Below are positions 44,959 through 53,450 of a DNA stretch of 64,000 bases, piece after piece. How positions within the stretch are numbered: the stretch's first letter is position 1; every line of letters starts with the position of its first letter. Where the stretch lies: the NCBI RefSeq assembly GCF_038066715.1, contig NZ_JBBUKT010000001.1, forward strand, positions 868,001 through 932,000, given 5' to 3'. Both the position numbers and the translations under genes were made by a program. The stretch is from Luteolibacter sp. Y139 (lineage in GTDB: Bacteria; Verrucomicrobiota; Verrucomicrobiia; Verrucomicrobiales; Akkermansiaceae). Under the pieces are notes generated by a model that saw only the letters and a list, made by a program, of their open reading frames with translations, did no database searches and was not told the DNA's origin.

Positions 44959-46779
44959 TCAGAACTTGGCGTTGATGTCGAATTGCAGTGTGTCCGTGCT
45001 CAGCGGCGGGCCGGAGACCTCGTCCGAACTCATCCACTTCACGCCGACCCGCACATTGGGAGAAACCGCCACGGCACCGCCCAGGGTGAAGCCCTGCACG
45101 TTGGTTCCGCCGCCGCCAAAGTCGGAGTCCGTGAAGCCGTCCACGACGGCATCCGACTCGACATAGCGGTAGCCGATTCCTGCGATCCAATCGCCCTTCT
45201 TGTCCATCGCGGTCTTGCCGAATTGGAACATCGTATTCCAAGCCATGTCGCCGCCATCGAAGGTGCCCGTGCCCGCACCGATGCGGTTGTTCACGGCCTT
45301 CGGCGCGATGTCATTCGCATCGAACGCGAGGTTCTTCAGGAATTCCCCGGTCAGCGCGAACTTCACCGGATCATACGCATCGTATTCGAGGCGTCCGGTC
45401 AGCGTCAGCACTTGGAAAGGCGTCGCGAGACCGTAGTACTGCCACTGGTTCGTGGTTCCGAAGCCGTTGGCCGCGGTCGGGATGATATTGCGCAGCGCCA
45501 TGTAGGTATTGCCGCGCTGGGCGAAGGATGGGCGGGTCGCATCGGTATTCCCCGCATCGTTTGGCCCCAGCGGCACGAATGGCGTCGAAAGCTCGCCCTC
45601 GATATTCTGGAAGTCATACCACGCCACGCCAAACTTCGCCTTCAGGTGATCATCGATCTTCCAATCGATTCCGACCTGAGCGCCATACAGCCACTTGTCC
45701 TGGCTCTCGAACTTGGACGGCTGGTTCGACGCAAAGTTGAGATCGGTATTGTAGACCGGGAACAAGCCCGCGGCACCGAATACGGTCACTCGATCGCTCG
45801 CCCTCGCTTTGCCACGCAAGGCGAGGCCATCGAAGCCGAGATCATCGTCCCACATCACCTCGGTGTTGAAGAACGGATTGTCGAAGCGACCCAGCACCGC
45901 CGACAACTCATAGTCATCAGTCTTGATTGCGTCGTAGGCGATGAAGGCGCGGTCGAGCCAGATCTGATACTTTGAGAAATTGCCGCCTGAGCCGCCGAGC
46001 GACTGGTTCGGCGAGACCGGAGAATTGCTATCGCCCGTCGCTACTCGCAAGCCACCGGTGAAGCCGTCGCCGAGCATGAGGTCTGCCCCGATTCGCGCAC
46101 GCAGGCGGGCGCGGTTGCGATCCTGGTCGACGTTATACTGCGGCGAAAACAACGTGCCAGACGTATCGAAGGGCGCACCGGTATTGATCGCGTTGAAGTT
46201 CGGGAAGGCACCAGTGTTGTCGTTACCATTGCCGAAGAAAATCGATTCATAGCGACCGCGGATGTCGCCGAAGGGGCGGATGCGCGAGGTCCAGTCTGGA
46301 GACTTGTAGGCTCCCCAGTTTTCCTCGTGTGCCTCGGCCATCAGCTCCTGCTTGATCTCATCGCGGATGCCATTGCGCACGGTCTGCGGCACATAGTTCA
46401 CGCTCACCTCGCCTTCCTGCCGCGGCGGTGCAGCGGGAGCAGCAGCCGCCTGCGCGGCTTGCGTCGCCTTTGCCTCGGACTCCGCCTGTTCGATCAAGGC
46501 GAGCCCCTCCTCCTGAGTGATCTGGCCCTTCTTCACCAGCAGCACAACGAGGTTCACCGCCATGTTCGGTGACGGTGGCGGCAAGGCTTGCGGTGCCGGT
46601 TGCGGTGGAAGTTCAGGCGCTCCGATGTTCGGATCGAAAACGTGGTTATACTGCTCCTGCGAGGTCGGCGTCGTGACCGGCGGAAGATCCGGCGGTTCCT
46701 CAGCGCGGGTGATCGCAGCTCCCGCGAGGGTTGCGGCGACCGTCGCAAGGATCGGGCGATAAGCGTGCTTGGTGGGCAT
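44959..46779 (-). CDS. Outer-membrane putative porin
   Basis: A 606-residue protein with signal peptide (ILATVAATLAGAAITRA). After a proline-rich stretch comes VVLLVKKGQITQEEGLALIEQAE, a helical domain common before barrels of the Porin_5-like family. The rest is beta-barrel sequence (GDIRGRYESIFFG, RLRARIGADLMLGDGFTGGLRVATGDSN, ELSAVLGRFDNPFF) ending in Phe. It lies between the coiled-coil gene and tonB. In TonB-energised systems the outer-membrane partner is usually a TonB-dependent receptor, which this is not; no plug domain or TonB box was found. Confidence 0.85.
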   Translation of the reverse strand: MPTKHAYRPILATVAATLAGAAITRAEEPPDLPPVTTPTSQEQYNHVFDPNIGAPELPPQPAPQALPPPSPNMAVNLVVLLVKKGQITQEEGLALIEQAESEAKATQAAQAAAAPAAPPRQEGEVSVNYVPQTVRNGIRDEIKQELMAEAHEENWGAYKSPDWTSRIRPFGDIRGRYESIFFGNGNDNTGAFPNFNAINTGAPFDTSGTLFSPQYNVDQDRNRARLRARIGADLMLGDGFTGGLRVATGDSNSPVSPNQSLGGSGGNFSKYQIWLDRAFIAYDAIKTDDYELSAVLGRFDNPFFNTEVMWDDDLGFDGLALRGKARASDRVTVFGAAGLFPVYNTDLNFASNQPSKFESQDKWLYGAQVGIDWKIDDHLKAKFGVAWYDFQNIEGELSTPFVPLGPNDAGNTDATRPSFAQRGNTYMALRNIIPTAANGFGTTNQWQYYGLATPFQVLTLTGRLEYDAYDPVKFALTGEFLKNLAFDANDIAPKAVNNRIGAGTGTFDGGDMAWNTMFQFGKTAMDKKGDWIAGIGYRYVESDAVVDGFTDSDFGGGGTNVQGFTLGGAVAVSPNVRVGVKWMSSDEVSGPPLSTDTLQFDINAKF

Positions 46780-46807
46780 GGCGGTTACTTGAAAAAGAAA
46801 GGAAGGA

Positions 46808-47497
46808 TCAGGCGCGCGGCTTCACGCTCTTGGCCCGGGTTTTGACGACGCCGGGCTTGCCGCTTGGCGGGGGCTGCGGAAACAGGACGCCGACGAAATC
46901 GTTGGAAAGGATGCGGTCGATCGACGGATCGCCGGTCGATGGCTCGGGAGTGATCGCGAGGACGCGCCCCTCCGCGCTCACTCGCACGTTAAGCGTCACA
47001 TTGTAGGTCGCATTCTTGAGCGTTGGATGGCGCTTCAGTTCCGATTCCAAAGTGGTGCTCACTCCACGAAGGAACGCCGCACGGGCGCTACCCGTGCCGC
47101 CACCTCCTCCGCCTCCGCCGGGACGACCATTGCCCCGGTTGGAAAGATTGAAGTCGCCTGATCCATTGCCAGTGACGCCAGTCCCCAGCCCCTCATCAGG
47201 CGGGCTTTCCGGACCTGGTTGCTCCGGCTCGGCTTGCTCGGGAGGCTGTTCCACCAAGTCCTCGGGCTCTGGTTCCGGAGCCTTCTCAGGCTCGGGCGGC
47301 TGCTGGGGCGGAGGCAAAGGTTGTGGAGGAAGCGGCGTGATCGCCACGATCTCCGGCGGCTTGGGCTTCTTCTTGGCAGGTGTCGACGGACTCATCACCA
47401 CCCAGGTCGTCGCGCCTCCAAACACGGCCGCCACGAACAGCGAGCCGATGACGTAGCGCTTCACCCGGCCTTCAGTCTGAAGATAGTTGGCACTCAT
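46808..47497 (-). CDS. TonB family energy transducer
   Basis: A 229-residue protein with an N-terminal membrane anchor (VIGSLFVAAVFGGATTWVVM) and a long Pro/Glu-rich spacer (PPQPLPPPQQPPEPEKAPEPEPED). A Gly-rich region (RPGGGGGGGGTG) leads to a C-terminal TonB-like domain (ATYNVTLNVRVSAEGRVLAITPEPSTGDPSIDRIL). It would link the proton-motive force harvested by ExbB/ExbD to an outer-membrane component. Its start overlaps the stop of the downstream exbD by four bases. TonB is expected to contact either the TpsB barrel or the porin; which one is unknown. Confidence 0.9.
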   Translation of the reverse strand: MSANYLQTEGRVKRYVIGSLFVAAVFGGATTWVVMSPSTPAKKKPKPPEIVAITPLPPQPLPPPQQPPEPEKAPEPEPEDLVEQPPEQAEPEQPGPESPPDEGLGTGVTGNGSGDFNLSNRGNGRPGGGGGGGGTGSARAAFLRGVSTTLESELKRHPTLKNATYNVTLNVRVSAEGRVLAITPEPSTGDPSIDRILSNDFVGVLFPQPPPSGKPGVVKTRAKSVKPRA

Positions 47498-47904
47498 GAC
47501 TTTGCAGGTTGGGTGGCGAGACCGATCTTGGTGATCTTCAGCCGTGCGAGGACATCGAGGACACCCATGATCACCTCGTATTGGGTGGCGCGGTTGCCGC
47601 GAACCACGGCGGGAAGATCAGGAGTGGTGGACTTCAAGGAAGCCAGGCGGCGCTCCAGCTCGCCGAGCGTGACCGGCTCGCGGTTCAGCTCGATCTTGCC
47701 ATTGTCATCGATGAGGATGGCCTGGACCTTCGGTGCGTTCGGATTCGCCGCAGCGGGACTCTTGCTGGCACTGGGAAGCTGCACCTTCATCCCCTTCACC
47801 GCGGCCGTGGTCATGATGATGAAGATCAACAGCAGCACCAGGTAGAGATCCACCATCGGCGTGACGTTGATGTCGTCGTAGTCTTTTCCGTCTCCGGCTT
47901 GCAT
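47494..47904 (-). CDS. ExbD/TolR family protein, copy 1
   Basis: A 136-residue protein with one N-terminal membrane helix carrying the conserved aspartate in TPMVDLYLVLLLIFIIMTTAAVKGM. The periplasmic domain (DDNGKIELNREPVTLGELERRLASL, VVRGNRATQYEVIMGVLDVLARLKITKIGLAT) matches ExbD. Part of the proton channel with ExbB. The stop overlaps the tonB start. The second ExbD lies 8 bases upstream in the transcript. Confidence 0.94.
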   Translation of the reverse strand: MQAGDGKDYDDINVTPMVDLYLVLLLIFIIMTTAAVKGMKVQLPSASKSPAAANPNAPKVQAILIDDNGKIELNREPVTLGELERRLASLKSTTPDLPAVVRGNRATQYEVIMGVLDVLARLKITKIGLATQPAKS

Positions 47905-47912
47905 GGCTGGAT

Positions 47913-48311
47913 TCAGTTGGATCCCTCGGCAGCGAGGCCGATGTTATCGATGCCCACGCGCCCGAGCACTTCGAGCACGTCCATCACTCCTTGGTATTGG
48001 CTCTTGCGGTCGCCACGGATGACGACCGGCAGGTCCTTGGTCGTGGCCTTCAGCTTGCCGAGCTTGGATTCCAGCTCGGCGAGGCTCACGGGATAGGTAT
48101 TGAGGGCGATCTTGCCCTGGGTATTCACGGTGATGGCCTGCATCTTCCGCTGCGACAGATCCATCGCCGCCGCCGACTTCGGCAACTGCACCTTCATCCC
48201 CTGCACGCCTGCGGTCGTAAGGATGATGAAGATCAACAGCAGCACCAGGTAGAGGTCCACCATCGGCGTGACGTTGATGTCGTCGTAGGACTTGTCGTCG
48301 GCGGAAGCCAT
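47913..48311 (-). CDS. ExbD/TolR family protein, copy 2
   Basis: A 132-residue paralogue of copy 1 with TPMVDLYLVLLLIFIILTTAGVQGM and VVIRGDRKSQYQGVMDVLEVLGRVGIDNIGLA. The two probably form a heteromeric ExbD pair, as inferred for other systems with two ExbD genes. It begins 3 bases after the ExbB fusion stop. Confidence 0.94.
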   Translation of the reverse strand: MASADDKSYDDINVTPMVDLYLVLLLIFIILTTAGVQGMKVQLPKSAAAMDLSQRKMQAITVNTQGKIALNTYPVSLAELESKLGKLKATTKDLPVVIRGDRKSQYQGVMDVLEVLGRVGIDNIGLAAEGSN

Positions 48312-48314
48312 GGG

Positions 48315-50141
48315 TCAGGCGGCCTTGTCGTTGTTGGTAGGCGCGTAGGGTGAAGACTCCCCCGCTGGCGGATAAAACTCGGCCATCTTCGCGACGAACT
48401 CGTCGATGAAGACGTGCATGTCGCTCGTGGTCTCCTTGATGCGACTGTTCAGGTAGCTATAGATGAACAGCGCGGGAATCGCGACGACCAGGCCGGCCAC
48501 GGTGGCGAGCAAGGCGGAGGCAATGCCTGGCGCGATCGAGTTCACATCCACTTCGCCACTCTTCGAGATGATGGCGAAGGTGATCATCACCCCGACCACC
48601 GTGCCAAGCAGGCCGACATAAGGACCACCGGCGATACTGATCGTCAGATACACGAGTCCTTTCGTCAGGCGATGGGTTTCGCGGACCAGACCGCGATCAA
48701 GCGCGGCCCGCACCGCTTGAATCGAGCGCCCGGAAAGACCCTTCGTGCGATCCTTGTCGCGGTCCAGGCGATGCCGGATTTCCTTCGAGCCGATGTGATA
48801 AATTTGATAAAGCGGCGAGCTCTTGATCAGGTTGCGGGTGCGGTCGTCAGCACCTCCTTCCAATGACTCGATCCCGGCAGGATCATTGTGATCCAAGGCC
48901 GTTAGATCCGCCGAAAGTTCTTCCCACTGCTGGAGGAAGGCTCGCGTCCCCTTCTGAACCGTATTGAGGTAATTGAACTTCTGGAATGCGACGGTCCAGC
49001 CGACCACGATCATGATCACGCAGACACCGATGGCGATCCAGCCGTCGAACATCATGTTCTTCGCGATGTCGCCGAAGAGCATCATGTGCTCCAGCGCATT
49101 GCTGTGACCACCGCCACCTTCGCCGCCCTCCACTTCGCCCAGGGTGACAGTGCGCTGCCCCGCATCCGTGCCACCCTGACTGATCGCGGCAAACTTCACC
49201 CAATCGGCAGAACGCGCGCCTTTCGAGATCTCAAGCTCATCGATTTCCCCAACGAAACGAGAACCGGCTTCAGCACCACCAATCGTCAGCGGACCATCGA
49301 GCACTGGCAAGGCCGCAACCAACTGGCTGACCGGCTCGCCATTCACAAACAGCGACACCTTTCCGGCCTCGGCCGTCACTGCGAGATGAGTCCAGCTTGC
49401 CGGGGCCACCGGTTGGCCCGGCGTGCTCCGTTGCCCGCCCACGGTCACGACCGGCACGCCCTGATCGAGCGCGATGCGAAAATCACCCCGGCGGAAGATC
49501 TCCGCGCCAGCCTGTAAGGCATTCGGCTTCACCCACGCCGACCATGTGAAACCACCACCGAAGTCCAGCGAAGGAGAAGCCACCACAGTCACCGGATCCG
49601 CGCCGAGCAAACGCGCTCCGCTACCGATGATCGCACCTTCGGATGTGGTCAGCGCGATGCTGCCGTTGTTGCCATTCGCAGTGGCATCCGCGGGCGCAGC
49701 ACCGCGGTCGGCGAAGTGCCAGACCAGCGCTTCATCATGGACATCAGTCGTCTTTGCCGCGGGCACTGCGGAAGGATTCGCGGCACCGTAGTAAAGATTC
49801 ACCGTGGTGTTGCCCGCAGCCAGCGATGGCACCTTCACCCAGATGAATCCGCCATCGACCATTCCATCGAACTTCTCGATCTCGTGCGGAAGCACCGTGC
49901 CGTCATCCGTAACAAAGCGCAGGTCGCTGCCATCCGTGGCTGCATGAGCGAATTGGAAATTGCCCTCGTGCAGACGAACCAGCACCGCAGCATTCTCGAC
50001 CGGCCCGGAGAGCTTCGCGGCGTCCGCGCCGGTGTTAATCGTGATCTTCTGGCGATGGGTCCAGTCCTTGTTCCACCAGCCTTCAGCGGCGTGAAGCGGA
50101 GCGAGGAGCAAGAGGGAGGCGATGACGTGACGTGCGATCAT
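48315..50141 (-). CDS. ExbB/TolQ proton channel fused to N-terminal DUF2341 and LamG-like domains
   Basis: A 608-residue fusion. The signal peptide MIARHVIASLLLLAPLHA leads to DUF2341 (WWNKDWTHRQKITINTGADAA, ITFDDGTVLPHEIEKFDG-type, NTTVNLYYGAANP). A LamG-like domain follows (GGFTWSAWVKPNALQAG, SLFVNGEPVSQLVA, FVGEIDELEISKGARSADWV). The C-terminal ExbB part has three membrane helices (GWIAIGVCVIMIVVGWTVAF, GGPYVGLLGTVVGVMITFAI, SALLATVAGLVVAIPALFIYSYL). The N-terminal domains would lie in the periplasm. This joins a sensor- or substrate-binding-like module to the proton channel. I chose the ATG at 50141. It starts 11 bases after the TpsB stop. Confidence 0.9.
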   Translation of the reverse strand: MIARHVIASLLLLAPLHAAEGWWNKDWTHRQKITINTGADAAKLSGPVENAAVLVRLHEGNFQFAHAATDGSDLRFVTDDGTVLPHEIEKFDGMVDGGFIWVKVPSLAAGNTTVNLYYGAANPSAVPAAKTTDVHDEALVWHFADRGAAPADATANGNNGSIALTTSEGAIIGSGARLLGADPVTVVASPSLDFGGGFTWSAWVKPNALQAGAEIFRRGDFRIALDQGVPVVTVGGQRSTPGQPVAPASWTHLAVTAEAGKVSLFVNGEPVSQLVAALPVLDGPLTIGGAEAGSRFVGEIDELEISKGARSADWVKFAAISQGGTDAGQRTVTLGEVEGGEGGGGHSNALEHMMLFGDIAKNMMFDGWIAIGVCVIMIVVGWTVAFQKFNYLNTVQKGTRAFLQQWEELSADLTALDHNDPAGIESLEGGADDRTRNLIKSSPLYQIYHIGSKEIRHRLDRDKDRTKGLSGRSIQAVRAALDRGLVRETHRLTKGLVYLTISIAGGPYVGLLGTVVGVMITFAIISKSGEVDVNSIAPGIASALLATVAGLVVAIPALFIYSYLNSRIKETTSDMHVFIDEFVAKMAEFYPPAGESSPYAPTNNDKAA

Positions 50142-50152
50142 GGTCAGGTTTG

Positions 50153-51754
50153 TTAGAATTCGGCCCAGCCGCGGAAGGTGACGCGGACCTCGCCGGACTC
50201 GGCGTCGGTCTGGTTCGTGAGGGGCACGGCGATATCGAGCGAGCCGTTGTAGTGGTCGCGCAGGCGGAGGCGCGTGCCCACTCCGGCGCTGAAGAAATTG
50301 TAGAAGGACTTCTGCGAGGGCAGCGGCTTCAGCACCGTGAGCGTGCCGCCATCGACGAAGGCATGGAGGCGCCACTCGTCGGCCTGGTTCCCCTTGTCAT
50401 CCCTCTTTCCGATGAAGGAGCGAGTGCGATACTCAGCCGTGCCAAAGAGGCCATTGTCGCCCAGCGCGGTCGCTTCCAGGTAGCCGCGCGCATTGCCGAG
50501 ACCGCCGCCGCTCAGTTGCTCGCTGTTGATCAGCGGCTGGCTGGAAAGCTGGCCCTGCACCTTGCCAAAAAGCTGCGAGCCATTCTCCAGATCGTGCGTG
50601 TGGGAAACATCACCGCGCAGGTAGATGAAGCTGCCATCGGCCTGGTAACGCTTGTTGTCGAACTCCCGCGCATCGCCGCCCATGCCGCGAAGATGGAGGT
50701 TCAGCGAGAGGTTCGCCTGGGTGAATGAGTTCTTGTGAACCCAGTTCGCCCCGTAATTCGCACTGATCGGATAATACTCGATCGGCGTGTTGGTAGGAAC
50801 GCCGGCGGTGGTCAGATCCTCGTCAAAGGACTTCCAATCCATGCCGAGCGAAAAAGTCTGATAGAGGGTGTCAGTCCGAGGCAGATCGAAGAGGGCACGC
50901 AGCCCGATGATCTCCCCGCGACCCGCCACAGCAGCACCGCCCAGGGTAGAAATGTCGCTGTCCTGCTTGGTCGCCTGCAGCATCAGGCTGACACCGTCCG
51001 AGACACGCGCCATGTAGTAGCCCGAGTAGACCAGCGCATCATCCGGATTCTCCGGCGCAATCTGTAAATCCAGCCCGAGGGTGTGACCGCGCTGGAACAT
51101 GTTCCCATAGCTGATCGAGGCATTCAGTCGCGATTGCGTCGTGTTCGGACTGTAGCGATTGTTCACCTCCAGCGAGCCGTGCAGCGGAGACTCGTCCTCG
51201 ACCTCAAGGTCCACGTCATAGGTGCCGGGCTCGGCACCCGGCCGGAGCTGCGGCTTCACGGTGCGGTCCGGCAGGCGGTTCAGGGCGACAAGCTCCGCCT
51301 TCACCTTCTCGAAATCCGGCACATTGCCCTCAGCGAGCGACGGGATCTCCTCCTTGATCTTGCTCGGCAAATGATAGCGCGCTCCTGTCACGCGCAGCCT
51401 GCCGATCGTTCCCTCCGTCACCTGCAAGCGGATGATGCCCGAACGCGGATCCTGCGATGGAATCTGCACCGTCACCGTTTGATAGCCCTTGTCGCGATAG
51501 GTCTTCTCCAGAGAGGCACGCGCGCTTTCCACATCCGCCGCCGTGCGGCCCGGACCGAGGAAGGGATACACCGCATCTTCAATCTCCAGCGCCGACAGCA
51601 GCTTCGATCCCTGCACGCGATACTCGCGGACGAGCAAAGTCTGCTGCTGAGCGAGCGCCGGAAGCATCCCAGCGACAGCAAGCGAGATTCCCAGCACGAC
51701 CACACGGGCCGGCCGGGAAAGGCGCGGGGGGAAAAATGACGGGGACGTTTTCAC
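50153..51754 (-). CDS. Two-partner secretion transporter TpsB (ShlB/FhaC family)
   Basis: A 533-residue outer-membrane Omp85-superfamily transporter. The signal peptide is in VVVLGISLAVAGMLPALA. Two POTRA domains occupy about residues 40-190 (EYRVQGSKLLSALEIEDAVYPFLG, SARASLEKTYRDKGYQTVTVQIP, GIIRLQVTEGTIGRLRVTGARY). The barrel domain has LHGSLEVNNRYSPNTTQSRLNASISYGNMF and the motif LSGGGLGNARGYLE of loop 6. It exports the giant haemagglutinin-like exoprotein. The only start I see is GTG at 51754. Confidence 0.94.
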   Translation of the reverse strand: MKTSPSFFPPRLSRPARVVVLGISLAVAGMLPALAQQQTLLVREYRVQGSKLLSALEIEDAVYPFLGPGRTAADVESARASLEKTYRDKGYQTVTVQIPSQDPRSGIIRLQVTEGTIGRLRVTGARYHLPSKIKEEIPSLAEGNVPDFEKVKAELVALNRLPDRTVKPQLRPGAEPGTYDVDLEVEDESPLHGSLEVNNRYSPNTTQSRLNASISYGNMFQRGHTLGLDLQIAPENPDDALVYSGYYMARVSDGVSLMLQATKQDSDISTLGGAAVAGRGEIIGLRALFDLPRTDTLYQTFSLGMDWKSFDEDLTTAGVPTNTPIEYYPISANYGANWVHKNSFTQANLSLNLHLRGMGGDAREFDNKRYQADGSFIYLRGDVSHTHDLENGSQLFGKVQGQLSSQPLINSEQLSGGGLGNARGYLEATALGDNGLFGTAEYRTRSFIGKRDDKGNQADEWRLHAFVDGGTLTVLKPLPSQKSFYNFFSAGVGTRLRLRDHYNGSLDIAVPLTNQTDAESGEVRVTFRGWAEF

Positions 51755-51849
51755 AATGGGCTGTCTCGATGCTGCCCCGAGGTCGGAAGAACTTCCTGCT
51801 CGCGGGTAAGATGGGACAAATAGGTGGTCCTTGCGGACCGCGGAAAATA

Positions 51850-51869
51850 CCGGGGGAGGAAAACCCCGG
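51850..51869 (-). terminator. Hairpin between PstS-like gene and TpsB
   Basis: CCGGGG/CCCCGG stem with an 8-base loop; on the minus strand it is followed by TATTTTCC. It lies about 60 bases beyond the PstS-like stop, so partial termination may lower expression of the secretion genes relative to the two leading genes. A second small hairpin (GGTCC/GGACC) lies at 51826-51839. Confidence 0.45.
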
Positions 51870-51927
51870 GAACGTCCGCGCTAGGAAGAGGTGCAGCGCG
51901 GTCCGGTCCCGGGGCATCAGATAAGGA

Positions 51928-53400
51928 TCAGTCTGTTGGCAGGGTGCCGGCGTAAACCGTGCCGCCATCGGCCAGGCGGTAAACCTTCAAGCTGGAGTCC
52001 AACGCGACGCCTTGCTGCGAAGCGACGACCGTCTTGATCTTGTTGGCAAGGGCTTCCACAAACGCGGCGCGGAATCCGGCCGGGTCTCCGGAGACGTCGA
52101 CCACGCCCGAGAAGGTGCCTTGGCCGTCCAAGGGCTGCGGCACGACGATGCGGTTGTAAACCCAAAGCGTGTAGCGGCCGCTCTGCACGTTCGCCACGGT
52201 GTTATCGATGCCATTGAACTTGAGCGCGACGCCTTTGCTATTGGCCGGACGGGCAAGCCCCTGGCCATTGCCGAGGATCGTCGCATCCGCGTCGCCGGGC
52301 GTCACGTAGCCGACATACCAGCCAGCGGTCGCATTCGAGTCCGCCGCCTTGTAGGCAGTATCCGCGAGTGTGCGGGTCAGGGCGGTGGCCAGGTTGGCAC
52401 CACTGGTGTGACCACCGGAGGAGGTGATGCCGGACCACGTTTCGGTTGGCCAGTTGGCGTGGGAATAGACCTTGCCGCCAATCACCGAACTACCGATCTG
52501 ATACGAATTGTCGGCATTGTAGGAAGGGTTCGCAATCCAGTTTCCGGAGGCCGCCGGGGATTCAATCAGCGGCGCATTTCCAGTTCCACCCGCGGTGAGC
52601 GGCTCGGTGGCAGACTTGTAGGCATATTGATCACCAAGACCGCTGCGGCCGATTTCAAGCTGGGCGGCAAAGCGTTGACCTGCATCGGTGTTGCGGCCGA
52701 GGGCATAGATCCACTTGTGCTCGTCACCATTGGTCCAGTTACCCGTGAAGAACGAGAGCGGCAGCGCGCCGGCATCATACAGCTGCTTCGCCTGCTGGCT
52801 GGTGATGTTGTCGATCGGAATGCCAGGGCTGCCATAGAAGCCGAGCTGCGAGATGCCCACCGGCACTTCCTTGATCGTCGAGTACTGCAGGCCATTGTAT
52901 TCGCCGTTGAAGGGCGAGGTGGTCTGGAAGTTCGTCGACAAGCCGAAGTCCACCTTGTGCAAGGCGAACTGGTTCGTGTCGGAGACGGTGAGCAGGTTCG
53001 ATGGCACGGTCGTCGTTCCTTGGCCGTTGGTCACGTCATAGCGCACCTGCACCGTCGAGTTGGCCACGGCGGCGATACCGGAAAGGGCGCCGGCGAAGTT
53101 CGTCTTGATGATGACGTTGTGACCGTTCCAAGTGCCATTCCACGTGCCGAAATTCGACTGGCGGAAGGTATTGTCCGTTCCCGTGTAGCTGCCATCGGGA
53201 TTCAGCGTGCCGGAGGTTGCGGGGAAGCGTCCGCTCGTTCCTTGGTAGCTCCAGCTGGTAAGCAGGCGGGAGATGGCGACCTGCGTCGCATTGCGGTCAC
53301 CGTTCGAAGCGGAGAAGTAAATGGTGATGGGATCGGCACTGACGGTGAGGATCGAGGCCAGGCTGGCGAAACCAAGGAGGGCGGATTGGGAAAGTTTCAT
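51928..53400 (-). CDS. PstS-like secreted substrate-binding-type protein
   Basis: A 490-residue exported protein (signal MKLSQSALLGFASLASILTVSA). The mature sequence opens PITIYFSASNGDRNATQVAI and contains NVTIIKTNF-like, VPVGISQLGFYGSPGIPIDNITSQQAKQLYDAG, YALGRNTDAGQRFAAQLEIG and GRYTLWVYNRIVV, an order of motifs that resembles phosphate-binding PstS. Sequence similarity to PstS is distant and I have not verified it. It is transcribed before tpsB and, with the next gene, heads the secretion locus. If the PstS relation holds, it fits a link to phosphate limitation. Confidence 0.55.
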   Translation of the reverse strand: MKLSQSALLGFASLASILTVSADPITIYFSASNGDRNATQVAISRLLTSWSYQGTSGRFPATSGTLNPDGSYTGTDNTFRQSNFGTWNGTWNGHNVIIKTNFAGALSGIAAVANSTVQVRYDVTNGQGTTTVPSNLLTVSDTNQFALHKVDFGLSTNFQTTSPFNGEYNGLQYSTIKEVPVGISQLGFYGSPGIPIDNITSQQAKQLYDAGALPLSFFTGNWTNGDEHKWIYALGRNTDAGQRFAAQLEIGRSGLGDQYAYKSATEPLTAGGTGNAPLIESPAASGNWIANPSYNADNSYQIGSSVIGGKVYSHANWPTETWSGITSSGGHTSGANLATALTRTLADTAYKAADSNATAGWYVGYVTPGDADATILGNGQGLARPANSKGVALKFNGIDNTVANVQSGRYTLWVYNRIVVPQPLDGQGTFSGVVDVSGDPAGFRAAFVEALANKIKTVVASQQGVALDSSLKVYRLADGGTVYAGTLPTD

Positions 53401-53450
53401 ATCAGCGGAAAATTTTTGTTAGAGAATCGATTGAACGGAATGGGGAGGAA

